This document shows positions 36,493 to 45,742 of a stretch of 64,000 bases of DNA, in pieces. Numbering within the stretch: position 1 is the stretch's first letter; every line of letters begins with the position of its first letter. The notes beneath the pieces are model-generated. The model saw nothing but the letters and a program-made list of their open reading frames with translations. It was not told where the DNA came from and searched no databases. The translations under genes and the position numbers were made by a program. Source of the stretch: Paenibacillus sp. LHD-38 (lineage in GTDB: Bacteria; Bacillota; Bacilli; Paenibacillales; Paenibacillaceae); contig NZ_JAVIFU010000023.1 of NCBI RefSeq assembly GCF_031157315.1, positions 51,873 to 115,872 of the forward strand, given 5' to 3'.

Positions 36493-39081
36493 TTATTTTT
36501 TCATATACGTAAACAATCCTTGATCCGTCACGGTAAAACGAACATCGCCGTCTATGTCTGTCCGCCAAACAGCCGCCCCAATTGCTGTCAATCTTGACAA
36601 AACTTCAGGATTCGGATGCCCATAACTGTTCGTAGCCCCTACGGAAGCGACTGCCCCGATTGGTTTCCAATAGGCCAACCAGCCCTCGCTTGTTGAAAAC
36701 CGGCTCCCATGATGCGCCACCTTCATGATGGACACAGGGTTTTGTTCAGAAATTAACGGACGTTTTTTTTGTTCATTTCGGATAATCGAAATTTCCGTTT
36801 CCGAATTGATATCGCCAGAAAACAGAAAGGTCGATTGATAAAGCTGCACGGTCATGACCACGCTGCTTTCATTTTGTTCTTCCAGCGCAACGACCTGTTC
36901 CGGAGCAGAGGTATCCCCCACAGGCCATAATATATTCAGTTCGGTATTTTTGTCCAGCTGATGCTTCATGCCTGCTCTGACGCTGTACATTGGAATTCGG
37001 AGCGAGATCGCCTGCTTCAAAAGCTGCTTCGCGTCCTCAGACTCCTTCACCGTACCGTTCCACCATATGCTGCGAACGGGTATCGTATCCAGCACCGCTT
37101 TTAAGCCGCGTATATGATCGCTGTCCAAATGCGAAATTACGAGAATATCGATTTCCTGCACGCCCCGTTTCATGAGCAGCGGAACAAGCACCTTTCGGCC
37201 GACTTCAAACGGATCGCTGCGCTCCCTCCATTCCTCGCCGGGCTTCCGGTAGGAAAGCGTGCCACCCCCGTCGATCAAGACATGCTTGCCTCCAGACGTT
37301 CGGATATGTATTGCGTCGCCTTGCCCGACGTCAATAAAGCTCACCGATGCTTGCTTACCTAATAAATCAGGCTTATAGGCGTAGAAGAGCATCACCAGCA
37401 AAAAAAATGCCAGCACATATAAACAAGGGCTTAATTTCTTATTGCCTGCTTTGGCTAATTCATAGGTTGTTACTATCCCAAGAGGCTTCGTCAGCTCCAA
37501 ATCTAAAGCTGTTTCGTCAAACTGGTCTGCTCGATTGTCCGACCAAAGATTAATTACTCGGAATAGGGCTCCGAGCAGCGCAAGCCAAGCGGCAACCCAC
37601 CATATTGGCGGCGTTGCCCATATCGTTCGCAGCGTATCTACCCGGGAGAGGTGATCGACAAGCGTAAAGGTCCAATCATTTGCGTAATGCGAGACATAGG
37701 CGAGCAGTTTTCCGCCAGGTTCCCATGGTATTGCAAGTAAAAGGGCAACGGCCCCTAACGGCATGACAATAAAACTGATGAAGGGAACGAGCACAAAATT
37801 AGCAGCCATAGATAAGATATGAAATTGATTGAAATAATAGATCGTGACTGGAAAGGACACGAGCTGGGCGACAAGCGTAACCGCGAACAAATCGAGCAGC
37901 GGCTTCCCCTTGCCCCACTTTGGCATCGCTTTCCGAACAGGCTGAACGCCGACAATCAAACCAATCGTCACGATGAACGAAAGCTGAAAGCTGACATTTT
38001 CAATAATGAAAGGATCGTATATAAGCATAAGCACGGCAGCTGCGGCAAGAAGATGGGTGCCGTCCTTCAGCTTTCCAAGCCGTGCTGCAAGCAAGCCTAA
38101 AACGGACATTAGGCCGGCTCGGATGACGGAGGGCGAAGCTCCTGCCAAGAGCACGTATAACGGAACCGAAAGCATCAGCATCAGCAGAATCCTCTCGCGG
38201 CTCATCCGTGCGAACCGAAGCAAGCCGCCAAGAGCGTATAGAAATACCGCTACATGGAGGCCGGAAATAGCCAATATATGCGTGAGGCCCAGCCGCGAAA
38301 ATTGCTGGAATTGCTCAGGATCGAGGTCCTCGCGAATACCGAGGACGAGACCCTTCATGTACCCGGACTGCGCGGACGGGTACAGCCTGTCCATTCGCGC
38401 GCCAAGGTAGTCGCGCGCGTTGTCGACGCGGCCCAGCAGCGCGGCCGCGGTCCACTTGGGGCCCGCCGCCGCTTCGACGGCGGCGGTGCCCTGCACCTTG
38501 AGCAGCCAGTGGATCCTCTGGCTGCTGAGGTAGCGGCGGTAATCAAATCCGCCGCTATTGGATGCGCTGGCCGGCCGCGTTAGCTCACCGGCCAGGCGCA
38601 CGCGGTCGCCGCGCTGCCACGCCGCGGCGATTGCCTGCTCCGGCTGCACAGCCAGCCGGACATGCACAACCAGCCGCTCGCGCACCACTCGCGCGGCGGC
38701 TTCTCCCTCCACGTGGACGCGGTCCGCCGCCACGCGAAACATTACGCGGTCGCCGTCTACCTCCACCGCTGATATGATCGTGCCTACCGCCTCCGCCGCA
38801 TATTCAGCTCGCGGACCATCCGCCTCAGCGGCGGCGAGCAGCGCCGGCAGCTCGGTCACGTTGCGGGCATCCGCCCACAGCCGCTGCCCTGCGGCAAGAC
38901 CCACTGCAAGTGCGCAGGCTGCCGCGAGCTGCCAACTCGCCAGCCTGCAAAGCACGGCTGCTGCCCAAAGCAGCGCACCAGCGACCACCGCAAGCAAAAC
39001 GCCGCGGCTGCTAAAACCCGCAGCTGCAGCGCTTCCTCCGACAAAACAAATTGCAAACCAAATCAAAGGACGTCGATTCAT
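36493..39081 (-). CDS. comEC: DNA uptake channel protein ComEC/Rec2
   Basis: Competence channel moving single-stranded DNA across the membrane. From the ATG at 39081 (AGAGGGGGC site) it is 862 residues; the frame is open to 39153. In order: N-terminal membrane/DUF4131 region with an OB-like insert; the ComEC permease core (ILAISGLHVAVFLYALGGLL); many helices; and a C-terminal metallo-beta-lactamase-like domain with VISHLDSDHIRG and VAHHGSRFSTS (metal ligands intact). It is longer than Bacillus ComEC (776). Its N-terminal third is clearly more GC-rich than the rest (about 38380-38960). Confidence 0.95.
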   Translation of the reverse strand: MNRRPLIWFAICFVGGSAAAAGFSSRGVLLAVVAGALLWAAAVLCRLASWQLAAACALAVGLAAGQRLWADARNVTELPALLAAAEADGPRAEYAAEAVGTIISAVEVDGDRVMFRVAADRVHVEGEAAARVVRERLVVHVRLAVQPEQAIAAAWQRGDRVRLAGELTRPASASNSGGFDYRRYLSSQRIHWLLKVQGTAAVEAAAGPKWTAAALLGRVDNARDYLGARMDRLYPSAQSGYMKGLVLGIREDLDPEQFQQFSRLGLTHILAISGLHVAVFLYALGGLLRFARMSRERILLMLMLSVPLYVLLAGASPSVIRAGLMSVLGLLAARLGKLKDGTHLLAAAAVLMLIYDPFIIENVSFQLSFIVTIGLIVGVQPVRKAMPKWGKGKPLLDLFAVTLVAQLVSFPVTIYYFNQFHILSMAANFVLVPFISFIVMPLGAVALLLAIPWEPGGKLLAYVSHYANDWTFTLVDHLSRVDTLRTIWATPPIWWVAAWLALLGALFRVINLWSDNRADQFDETALDLELTKPLGIVTTYELAKAGNKKLSPCLYVLAFFLLVMLFYAYKPDLLGKQASVSFIDVGQGDAIHIRTSGGKHVLIDGGGTLSYRKPGEEWRERSDPFEVGRKVLVPLLMKRGVQEIDILVISHLDSDHIRGLKAVLDTIPVRSIWWNGTVKESEDAKQLLKQAISLRIPMYSVRAGMKHQLDKNTELNILWPVGDTSAPEQVVALEEQNESSVVMTVQLYQSTFLFSGDINSETEISIIRNEQKKRPLISEQNPVSIMKVAHHGSRFSTSEGWLAYWKPIGAVASVGATNSYGHPNPEVLSRLTAIGAAVWRTDIDGDVRFTVTDQGLFTYMKK

Positions 39082-39216
39082 CCGCAGCCCCCTCTCTTTC
39101 TCTCCTCTGCCTGCGAACCAAGCGTATGCGGCTGACGCAGTCCCTGCCGGCAAAAGCTCGTTTCACGGTGAAATTTTAGCATCGTATAAGGTTAAATTTT
39201 ATGCTTTCATGTATTT

Positions 39217-39262
39217 CAAAAAAAAGAACCTCCGACGCATCCAAAGATGCAATCGGAGGTTC
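39217..39262 (-). terminator. Terminator of comEB
   Basis: The stem GAACCTCCGA / TCGGAGGTTC with inner GCATC/GATGC (39226-39262) is followed on the minus strand by eight T. It lies between comEB and comEC, so comEC needs read-through or its own promoter. Confidence 0.85.
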
Positions 39263-39292
39263 CTCCTCCACTGAAATAGGCTATTGAAACGG

Positions 39293-39823
39293 CTAAGATG
39301 TCACTTCCATTTGCGTCTGAGCAGGTGGGTCGAATTGATCCAAACAGCGGAAGATGATGCCCTTCTGTTTCATTAAATGAATCACCTTCTCGCTATCCTT
39401 CGGATAGCTGCGATGATATACAATTTCGATCACGCCGCTGTTCGCAAGCATATTCGCGCAGGTCCAGCATGGCTGATCCGTGACGTAAACCGTTGAGCCC
39501 TCGCGATCTGCACGGTCAGTGAACAGCAGCAGGTTCTGCTCCGCATGTATCGTTCGAATGCAGCGCTGCTTCTTAAACAGCTGCTCCTTACCGTCGATCA
39601 GCTTCATCTCAACCTCCTCCGTGATCATGCAGCCTGCCTCAAGACAGTCCTGCACACCCATCGGGGCGCCATTATATGCTGTTCCGAGCAATTTTTTCCC
39701 TTGGACGAGAACAGCTCCAACATGCCTGCGCGGACACCGTGAACGTGTCGAAACCATATAGGCGATATCCATAAAATAAGTGTCCCAATCCTTGCGGACG
39801 GCATCCTGCGTTTGGGTATTCAT
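39293..39823 (-). CDS. comEB: ComEB, dCMP deaminase family
   Basis: A zinc deaminase of about 176 residues from the ATG at 39823. Catalytic TIHAEQNLLLF (HAE) and the zinc cysteines DQPCWTCANML are intact, with GTAYNGAPMGVQDC for substrate binding. In Bacillus ComEB is dispensable for transformation; the deaminase reaction is expected to supply dUMP for thymidylate synthesis. It is separated from comEA by metY. Confidence 0.94.
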   Translation of the reverse strand: MNTQTQDAVRKDWDTYFMDIAYMVSTRSRCPRRHVGAVLVQGKKLLGTAYNGAPMGVQDCLEAGCMITEEVEMKLIDGKEQLFKKQRCIRTIHAEQNLLLFTDRADREGSTVYVTDQPCWTCANMLANSGVIEIVYHRSYPKDSEKVIHLMKQKGIIFRCLDQFDPPAQTQMEVTS

Positions 39824-39880
39824 AACTCTAACTTCCTTTCTCATGCTGCATCTGATGCTCTAGTTGCATCGATATGTTTA

Positions 39881-41176
39881 TTAGCTTTGTTGGCTGGCCG
39901 CTATGGCTTGGCTGATATCCGCCAAAATATCTTCGATTCCTTCTGTACCGATAGACAGACGAATCATGCCCGGAGAAACGCCTGCACTCGTCTGCTGCTC
40001 CTCCGACAATTGCAGATGGGTCGTGCTTGCCGGATGAATGATCAGTGACTTCGAGTCGCCGACATTTGCTAAATGAGAGAACAGCTCAACCGAATTGATT
40101 ACTTTTTTGCCGGCTTCAATACCGCCCTTAATTCCGAAAGTCATGATGGCGCCTTTACCCTTCGGCAAATATTTTTGAGCGAGCTCATAAGTCGGATGGC
40201 TGGCAAGGCCCGGGTAATTCACCCATTCCACCGCTTCATGGGCTTCCAAGAACTCAGCTACCTTCTGCGCATTGGAGCTGTGGCGTTCCATCCGGAGATG
40301 GAGTGTCTCAAGGCCCTGCAGTAACAGAAAGGAGTTGAAAGGCGAAATTGCGGCCCCCATATCGCGCAGCAATTGTACGCGTGCTTTAATAATATATGCG
40401 ACTGGTCCAACCGTGTCCGTGTATACAACGCCGTTATAGCTTGGATCCGGTTCGGTCAAGCCCGGGAACTTCCCGCTTGCTTTCCAGTCAAACTTCCCGC
40501 CGTCCACAATGATACCGCCGATTGAAGTGCCGTGGCCGCCGATAAACTTCGTAGCCGAGTGAACAACGATATCCGCGCCGTGCTCGATTGGTCTGCACAA
40601 GTAAGGGCTCGGGAACGTATTATCTACGATAAACGGAATTCCGTTCTCATGCGCGATTGCAGCGACAGCCTCGATATCAATGACGTCGCCCTTCGGATTT
40701 CCGATTGTTTCAGCGTAAACGGCCTTGGTGCGCTCATTAATCGCTGCACGGAAGTTTTCCGGATCAGAGGGATCTACAAATCTAACTGTGATGCCCAGCT
40801 TCGCAAGCGAAATCGAAAATAAATTGTAAGTGCCCCCGTATAAGCTGGTTGCAGATACGATTTCATCGCCCGCTCCTGCAATATTGAGAATGGCATATGT
40901 AATAGCCGATTGGCCAGAAGCAACCGCAAGGGCTGCCGGAGCGCCCTCAAGTTCCGCTACGCGTTTCTCAAAAACATCCGAGGTCGGGTTCATGATTCTA
41001 GAGTATATATTGCCGAATTCCTGCAATGCAAATAAATTTGCCGCATGATCCGTATCTCTGAATCCGTAAGATGTCGTTTGGTATATAGGTACCGCGCGCG
41101 ACAACGTAGTCGGATCAATTTGTTGACCTCCGTGGACGGATAGTGTATCAAGAGAAAGCTTGCGTTGTTCTGACAT
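39881..41176 (-). CDS. metY: O-acetylhomoserine sulfhydrylase (MetY type)
   Basis: 431-residue PLP enzyme that makes homocysteine from O-acetylhomoserine and sulfide. PLP lysine motif: VVHSATKFIGGHG. Conserved SVHGGQQIDPTT, PIYQTTSYGFRD and EFGNIYSRIMNPTSDVFE mark it as MetY rather than cystathionine synthase. GGAG lies close to the ATG. The upstream 84-base gap is too short and lacks an S-box leader. It is inserted between comEA and comEB on the same strand. Confidence 0.95.
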   Translation of the reverse strand: MSEQRKLSLDTLSVHGGQQIDPTTLSRAVPIYQTTSYGFRDTDHAANLFALQEFGNIYSRIMNPTSDVFEKRVAELEGAPAALAVASGQSAITYAILNIAGAGDEIVSATSLYGGTYNLFSISLAKLGITVRFVDPSDPENFRAAINERTKAVYAETIGNPKGDVIDIEAVAAIAHENGIPFIVDNTFPSPYLCRPIEHGADIVVHSATKFIGGHGTSIGGIIVDGGKFDWKASGKFPGLTEPDPSYNGVVYTDTVGPVAYIIKARVQLLRDMGAAISPFNSFLLLQGLETLHLRMERHSSNAQKVAEFLEAHEAVEWVNYPGLASHPTYELAQKYLPKGKGAIMTFGIKGGIEAGKKVINSVELFSHLANVGDSKSLIIHPASTTHLQLSEEQQTSAGVSPGMIRLSIGTEGIEDILADISQAIAASQQS

Positions 41177-41260
41177 TTTCTCGACTCCTTATACATAAAT
41201 GATTGATTGAATAATGGCAAGTGATGGGTAATTTACTCGCTTCCTTCCATTCTCTCACAA

Positions 41261-41842
41261 TTATGGACGAGCTACAATGCTATCTTGCATCGCATTCAGC
41301 AGTTTTTCCCCAATTCCCTTGACACGCAGCAAATCGTCTATCGATGCATATTTTCCATTTTTTTCTCTATCCTGTACAATAGCTTGCGCTTTTGCAGGGC
41401 CTATCCCTTTCAATGCGTCCAGCTCCGGTGCTGTCGCACGATTGATGTCAAGCTTGCCCGTTTCATTCTCTTCCGCGGCGGGATCTGTTGCAGCGATTGG
41501 ACTTATATCTTCTGAGCCAGACGTTACTGATTCTGAATCAAACTGTTTTTCCGGCAGCGCATGATTATCCATTTTATCTGCTGGATCGCGGGGCAGATCA
41601 CCCTTGTCGTCAACCAACCCCGCCGCTTTCTCTCCTGTTATCTGAAGCGCCCCGTTCCCTGTATCTGCCTTTTCAATTTCCATTATCGCTTCTCCAGCGG
41701 CGTCGTTTACCGGCACCCACTCACCAGGCTCACTGTGTTTAGGCTCCATAAAAGCAGCAGCAAACAGGAATACGGCCGTAATTATAAATATGGAAGCAGC
41801 TAAAATCGATTTGCTTGGTAAGCGAGATGACGATGATTTCAT
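41261..41842 (-). CDS. comEA: Competence DNA-binding protein ComEA
   Basis: Membrane-anchored DNA receptor, 193 residues. N-terminal transmembrane helix (ILAASIFIITAVFLFAAAF), a long acidic linker, and the double helix-hairpin-helix domain (LDINRATAPELDALKGIGPA; DLLRVKGIGEKLLNAM). The oligomerisation domain with VxGxVxxPG seen in Bacillus ComEA is not evident; the middle is polar low complexity. Divergent from comER across 186 bases. Confidence 0.93.
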   Translation of the reverse strand: MKSSSSRLPSKSILAASIFIITAVFLFAAAFMEPKHSEPGEWVPVNDAAGEAIMEIEKADTGNGALQITGEKAAGLVDDKGDLPRDPADKMDNHALPEKQFDSESVTSGSEDISPIAATDPAAEENETGKLDINRATAPELDALKGIGPAKAQAIVQDREKNGKYASIDDLLRVKGIGEKLLNAMQDSIVARP

Positions 41843-42028
41843 TTGATAGCCTCTTTTCTAGTCGACATTTTATTTAGGAATCCGTGACATATAAAACAAG
41901 TCCTCTGGAATAAGGTAAGAGAGCAACCGAAAAGAGATTGATTTTGACTCGGGATTTGCACGCGCTTGGCATTGCTTATAACGCTCTAAGCTTGCCACTC
42001 ACGCGCCAAACCTATAGGAGGGTTCAGC

Positions 42029-42868
42029 ATGAATGTCGGATTTATCGGGACGGGCACGATGGGAAGCCTGCTTATTGAAGCACTGATAGCTTCAGGTGCA
42101 TTATCACCAACACAAATTGCCGTAAGCAACCGCACCTTTGCAAAAGCGCAAGCTTTGGCCAACCGTTATTCCGGCATGAAAGCCGAAAATACGAATGCTG
42201 CTGCTGCCTGCGGCAGTGATATTGTTTTTTTGTGCGTCAAGCCATTGGAATTCAAAAAAGCCGTAGATGATATAAAATCCGTCATAAGACCGAATCAAAT
42301 TGTCGTCTCCATTACAAGTCCAGTGCTCATCTCCCATCTAGAAGGCGAACTGGATTGCAAAATTGCGAAGGTCATCCCAAGCATTACTAATCATGTTTGG
42401 AGCGGAGCATCGCTATGCATATATGGCCAGACGATGAATGAACAAGACAAAACGCAGCTGGAGGAATTGTTATCCCATATCAGCCAGCCGCTTCGAATAG
42501 ATGAAAGCTATACAAGAATCGTATCGGATTTATCAAGCTGCGGGCCGGCATTCATCTCATTCCTTCTCGAGCAGTTTGTTGATGCAGCCGTCGAGGAAAC
42601 GGGGATTGGACGCGATGAAGCCCTTCGTGTAGCAAGCGCCATGCTACTCGGAACCGGACTGCTCTTGACCGAAGGAGGCATGACACCCGCGGAGGTTCAA
42701 GATCGTGTTGCCGTCCCCGGAGGGATTACAGCCAAGGCGCTGAACATGCTTCGCCGTGAGACTGACGGTGTATTCAACCAGCTTATCCGCACAACCCACG
42801 ATAAGTTCAAAGAGGATTTAGCCAAGGTTTCAAGCGCCTTTATAGGCGAAGAGGTGAACGGTCAATAG
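42029..42868 (+). CDS. comER: ComER, pyrroline-5-carboxylate reductase-like protein
   Basis: 279 residues. NADP-binding GFIGTGTMGSLLIEAL at the N-terminus, KPLEFKKAVDDIK, and the ProC-type C-terminal helices (SDLSSCGPAFISFLLEQF, AVPGGITAKALNML). It lies divergent from comEA, the conserved place of comER, and is degenerate relative to biosynthetic ProC; sporulation and biofilm roles have been reported for Bacillus ComER. GGAGGG precedes the ATG. Confidence 0.92.
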   Translation: MNVGFIGTGTMGSLLIEALIASGALSPTQIAVSNRTFAKAQALANRYSGMKAENTNAAAACGSDIVFLCVKPLEFKKAVDDIKSVIRPNQIVVSITSPVLISHLEGELDCKIAKVIPSITNHVWSGASLCIYGQTMNEQDKTQLEELLSHISQPLRIDESYTRIVSDLSSCGPAFISFLLEQFVDAAVEETGIGRDEALRVASAMLLGTGLLLTEGGMTPAEVQDRVAVPGGITAKALNMLRRETDGVFNQLIRTTHDKFKEDLAKVSSAFIGEEVNGQ

Positions 42869-42900
42869 CTGTTCTTCAGCTAAATCCCGTTCACCTCTTC
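42848..42900. terminator. Bidirectional hairpin between comER and leuS
   Basis: A perfect 14-base-pair stem (GAAGAGGTGAACGG / CCGTTCACCTCTTC) with an inner AGCTG/CAGCT stem. It contains the last codons and stop of comER and ends just before the leuS stop region. The T-runs are short, so termination is likely but not certain. Confidence 0.65.
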
Positions 42901-42908
42901 AATTTGCA

Positions 42909-45347
42909 TTAATTTGCGACAATGTTAACTAGCTTGCCTTTAACCGCAATTACCTTGCGGATCGTTTTACCGGCAATCAGCTCTTGTACCTTTTCAAGCT
43001 CCTTCGCCAAGCTTTCCATTTCAGCAACATCCATATCAGCTGCGATGGAAACGCGGTCCGCGATTTTACCGTTCACCTGCACCACGATCTCTACCTCTTG
43101 ATCGACTGTCCAAGCCTCTTCAAAGGTCGGGAACGAAGCGTACGTGAGCGAATCCGTGCGTCCAAGTTTCTCCCATAGCTCTTCAGCAATATGCGGTGCG
43201 ATTGGCGAAAGCAATTGAACGAATTGTTCCATAGCCGCTTTCGGCAGCACATCTGTTTTGTAGGCCTCGTTGACAAAAATCATCAGCTGGCTGATCACGG
43301 TGTTGAAGCGCAAAGCCTCATAGTCCTCCGTAATCTTCTTAATGGAACGATGCCATGTACGTTTGAAAGCATCGCTCGTATCGCCGTCTCCAATTTTTGC
43401 GTTTAAACTTCCATCCTCATTGATGAACAAACGCCATACGCGGCTGAGGAAACGGTAGGTCCCTTCAACGCCATTCGTGTTCCATGGCTTAGTCGCCTCG
43501 AGCGGTCCCATAAACATTTCATACATACGCAGCGTGTCTGCTCCGAACTCATTAACGATGTCATCCGGATTAATGACATTGCCGCGCGACTTGGACATTT
43601 TCTCGTTGTTGTTGCCGAGAATCATGCCTTGGTTTACAAGCTTATGGAAAGGCTCTTTTGTATCTACAACGCCGATATCATAAAGTACCTTATGCCAGAA
43701 ACGAGCGTATAGCAGATGAAGCACAGCATGCTCAGCTCCGCCGATGTACAAGTCAACCGGAAGCCATTCCTTCTGCTTCTCCGGCGAACAAAGCTGCTCA
43801 TTGTTCTTCGGATCAATAAAACGTAAATAGTACCAGCAGCTTCCTGCCCATTGCGGCATCGTGTTCGTCTCGCGGCGAGCCTTCATGCCGGTCTCAGGAT
43901 CAACCGTGTTTACCCAATCCGTTACGACAGCAAGCGGGGATTCACCAGTACCAGAAGGCTTAATCGCATCAACATCAGGCAGCAAGAGCGGCAGCTGATC
44001 CTCAGGAACGGTCTTCATCGTGCCGTCCTCCAAATGAATAATCGGAATCGGCTCACCCCAATAGCGTTGACGGCTGAACAGCCAATCGCGAAGACGATAC
44101 GTAATTTTGCCTTTGCCTTTGCCGGACGCATCCAAATGCTCGATCATCTTGGCAATGGCTTCCTCATTCTTCAAACCGTTAAGGAAATCGGAATTGACAT
44201 GCTCGCCGTCCCCTGCATAAGCTTCCTTCGAAATATCGCCGCCTTGCACGACTTCCACGATCGGAAGATCGAACTGCTTCGCAAACTCCCAGTCTCGCGC
44301 ATCATGGCCCGGAACTGCCATAATGGCACCCGTTCCATACCCGGCCAATACGTAATCTGCAATCCAGATCGGTGTTTTCACGCCGTTTACAGGATTAATA
44401 GCATAGGCTCCAGTAAACACGCCGGATTTATCCTTGGCCAAATCCGTACGCTCTAGGTCGCTCTTGCGCGCAGCAGCCTCTTGATATGCTTCAACTGCCG
44501 CCTTTTGGCCTTCGGTAACGATTTTTGCCACAAGCTCATGTTCTGGCGCCAATACGCAATAAGTCGCTCCGTACAGGGTATCCGGACGAGTGGTGAATAC
44601 AACCAATGAAGAATCATGTCCATCGATCTCGAACGTGACCTCCGCGCCTTTCGACTTGCCGATCCAGTTCCGCTGCATATCCTTAATGCTCTCCGACCAG
44701 TCCAGCTCCTCCAAATCATCCAATAGACGATCGGCATATTCCGTAATTTTCAATATCCACTGGCGCATCGGCTTGCGGACAACCGGGTGGTTGCCGCGCT
44801 CGCTGAGGCCGTTAATAACCTCTTCGTTAGCAAGCACCGTACCTAGTGCCTCACACCAGTTAACGGAAACCTCAGCAACATATGCAAGGCCGCGATTGTA
44901 CAATTGAATAAATATCCATTGTGTCCATTTATAGTATTCCGGATCTGTCGTGCTGATTTCGCGGTCCCAATCGTAGGAGAAACCGAGTGATTTGATTTGT
45001 CTGCGGAAATTATCGATATTTTTGAACGTGATGTCGCGCGGGTGCTGACCCGTATCCAGCGCATGCTGCTCAGCCGGTAAGCCAAATGCATCCCATCCCA
45101 TAGGATGAAGCACATTGTAGCCCTTCATTCTCTTATAGCGGGATACGATATCGGTTGCCGTATAACCCTCTGGATGGCCAACATGTAAGCCTGCCCCTGA
45201 AGGGTAAGGGAACATATCTAACGCGTAAAACTTTGGTTTACCTGCGTCCTCAGTCGTTTGGAACGTTTTGTTTTTATCCCAGAATTGCTGCCATTTCGGC
45301 TCGACAACAAGCGGATTATAGCCGTGAAATTGCTGTTCTTGACTCAT
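42909..45347 (-). CDS. leuS: Leucyl-tRNA synthetase
   Basis: Class Ia synthetase, 812 residues from the ATG at 45347 (TTAGGAGG site); the frame extends 39 codons into the leader without homology. HIGH-type signature PYPSGAGLHVGHPEGYT, editing domain (TTRPDTLYGATYCVLAPEHE), KMSKS in NEKMSKSRGNVINPDD, and the C-terminal anticodon-binding domain. Controlled by the T-box leader upstream. Confidence 0.98.
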   Translation of the reverse strand: MSQEQQFHGYNPLVVEPKWQQFWDKNKTFQTTEDAGKPKFYALDMFPYPSGAGLHVGHPEGYTATDIVSRYKRMKGYNVLHPMGWDAFGLPAEQHALDTGQHPRDITFKNIDNFRRQIKSLGFSYDWDREISTTDPEYYKWTQWIFIQLYNRGLAYVAEVSVNWCEALGTVLANEEVINGLSERGNHPVVRKPMRQWILKITEYADRLLDDLEELDWSESIKDMQRNWIGKSKGAEVTFEIDGHDSSLVVFTTRPDTLYGATYCVLAPEHELVAKIVTEGQKAAVEAYQEAAARKSDLERTDLAKDKSGVFTGAYAINPVNGVKTPIWIADYVLAGYGTGAIMAVPGHDARDWEFAKQFDLPIVEVVQGGDISKEAYAGDGEHVNSDFLNGLKNEEAIAKMIEHLDASGKGKGKITYRLRDWLFSRQRYWGEPIPIIHLEDGTMKTVPEDQLPLLLPDVDAIKPSGTGESPLAVVTDWVNTVDPETGMKARRETNTMPQWAGSCWYYLRFIDPKNNEQLCSPEKQKEWLPVDLYIGGAEHAVLHLLYARFWHKVLYDIGVVDTKEPFHKLVNQGMILGNNNEKMSKSRGNVINPDDIVNEFGADTLRMYEMFMGPLEATKPWNTNGVEGTYRFLSRVWRLFINEDGSLNAKIGDGDTSDAFKRTWHRSIKKITEDYEALRFNTVISQLMIFVNEAYKTDVLPKAAMEQFVQLLSPIAPHIAEELWEKLGRTDSLTYASFPTFEEAWTVDQEVEIVVQVNGKIADRVSIAADMDVAEMESLAKELEKVQELIAGKTIRKVIAVKGKLVNIVAN

Positions 45348-45407
45348 TTGTTGATATCCTCCTAAGTAAATGTGCTGTATGCCGCCAGCTGCATAAAAAA
45401 CATAAAA

Positions 45408-45692
45408 CCTCTCGCCCCTAGCGATTATCGCTAGGGACGAGAGGTTGTTCTCCCGTGGTACCACCCTAGTTAGCGGCAGGCATGCTTTGCCTAACGCTCA
45501 CTTGTCGCCCTTATCGCAGGCCAAACGGTGCTTTTCCCAAACGACAAATCTCATCGAATGATTATCCGCACAGCTCCAAGGCGAGCTTCATTCCGCAGCA
45601 GGTCCGGCTTCCACCACAAAACGCCGGCTCTCTTTGCCTTGCCATCGAAATTACTGTTCCTCTTCAACGCTCCATATGCATAAAAATGGTTA
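45408..45692 (-). promoter_or_regulatory. T-box leader (tRNA-Leu riboswitch) of leuS
   Basis: A T-box leader from about 45692 to the terminator at 45408-45444. The T-box GGTGGTACCACGG (about 45450-45467) is perfect, including the central bases that pair with an uncharged tRNA acceptor. The terminator stem (CCTCTCGcCCCTAGCGAT and its complement) is followed by T-rich sequence, and its left arm overlaps the T-box antiterminator. A GAA-CTC-like specifier (GAAGCTCGCC; CTC at 45583-45585) fits leucine. Uncharged tRNA-Leu should turn leuS on. Confidence 0.93.
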
Positions 45693-45698
45693 GTTTCG

Positions 45699-45727
45699 AT
45701 TATAAAGATCGAGCGGTTCGGTGTCAA
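45699..45727 (-). promoter_or_regulatory. Consensus sigma-A promoter of leuS
   Basis: TTGACA (45722-45727), a 17-base spacer and TATAAT (45699-45704) on the minus strand: a perfect consensus promoter just ahead of the T-box leader. Confidence 0.93.
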
Positions 45728-45742
45728 GAGATCCTTACTCCG

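Noticed and set aside
38558..39274. Long open frame antisense to comEC with Ala/Ser/Arg-rich product
   Set aside because: It is explained by the GC-rich codons of comEC on the other strand; low-complexity product and no start signal.
41177..41260. Possible S-box (SAM) riboswitch ahead of metY
   Set aside because: The gap is only 84 bases and has no S-box core or terminator.
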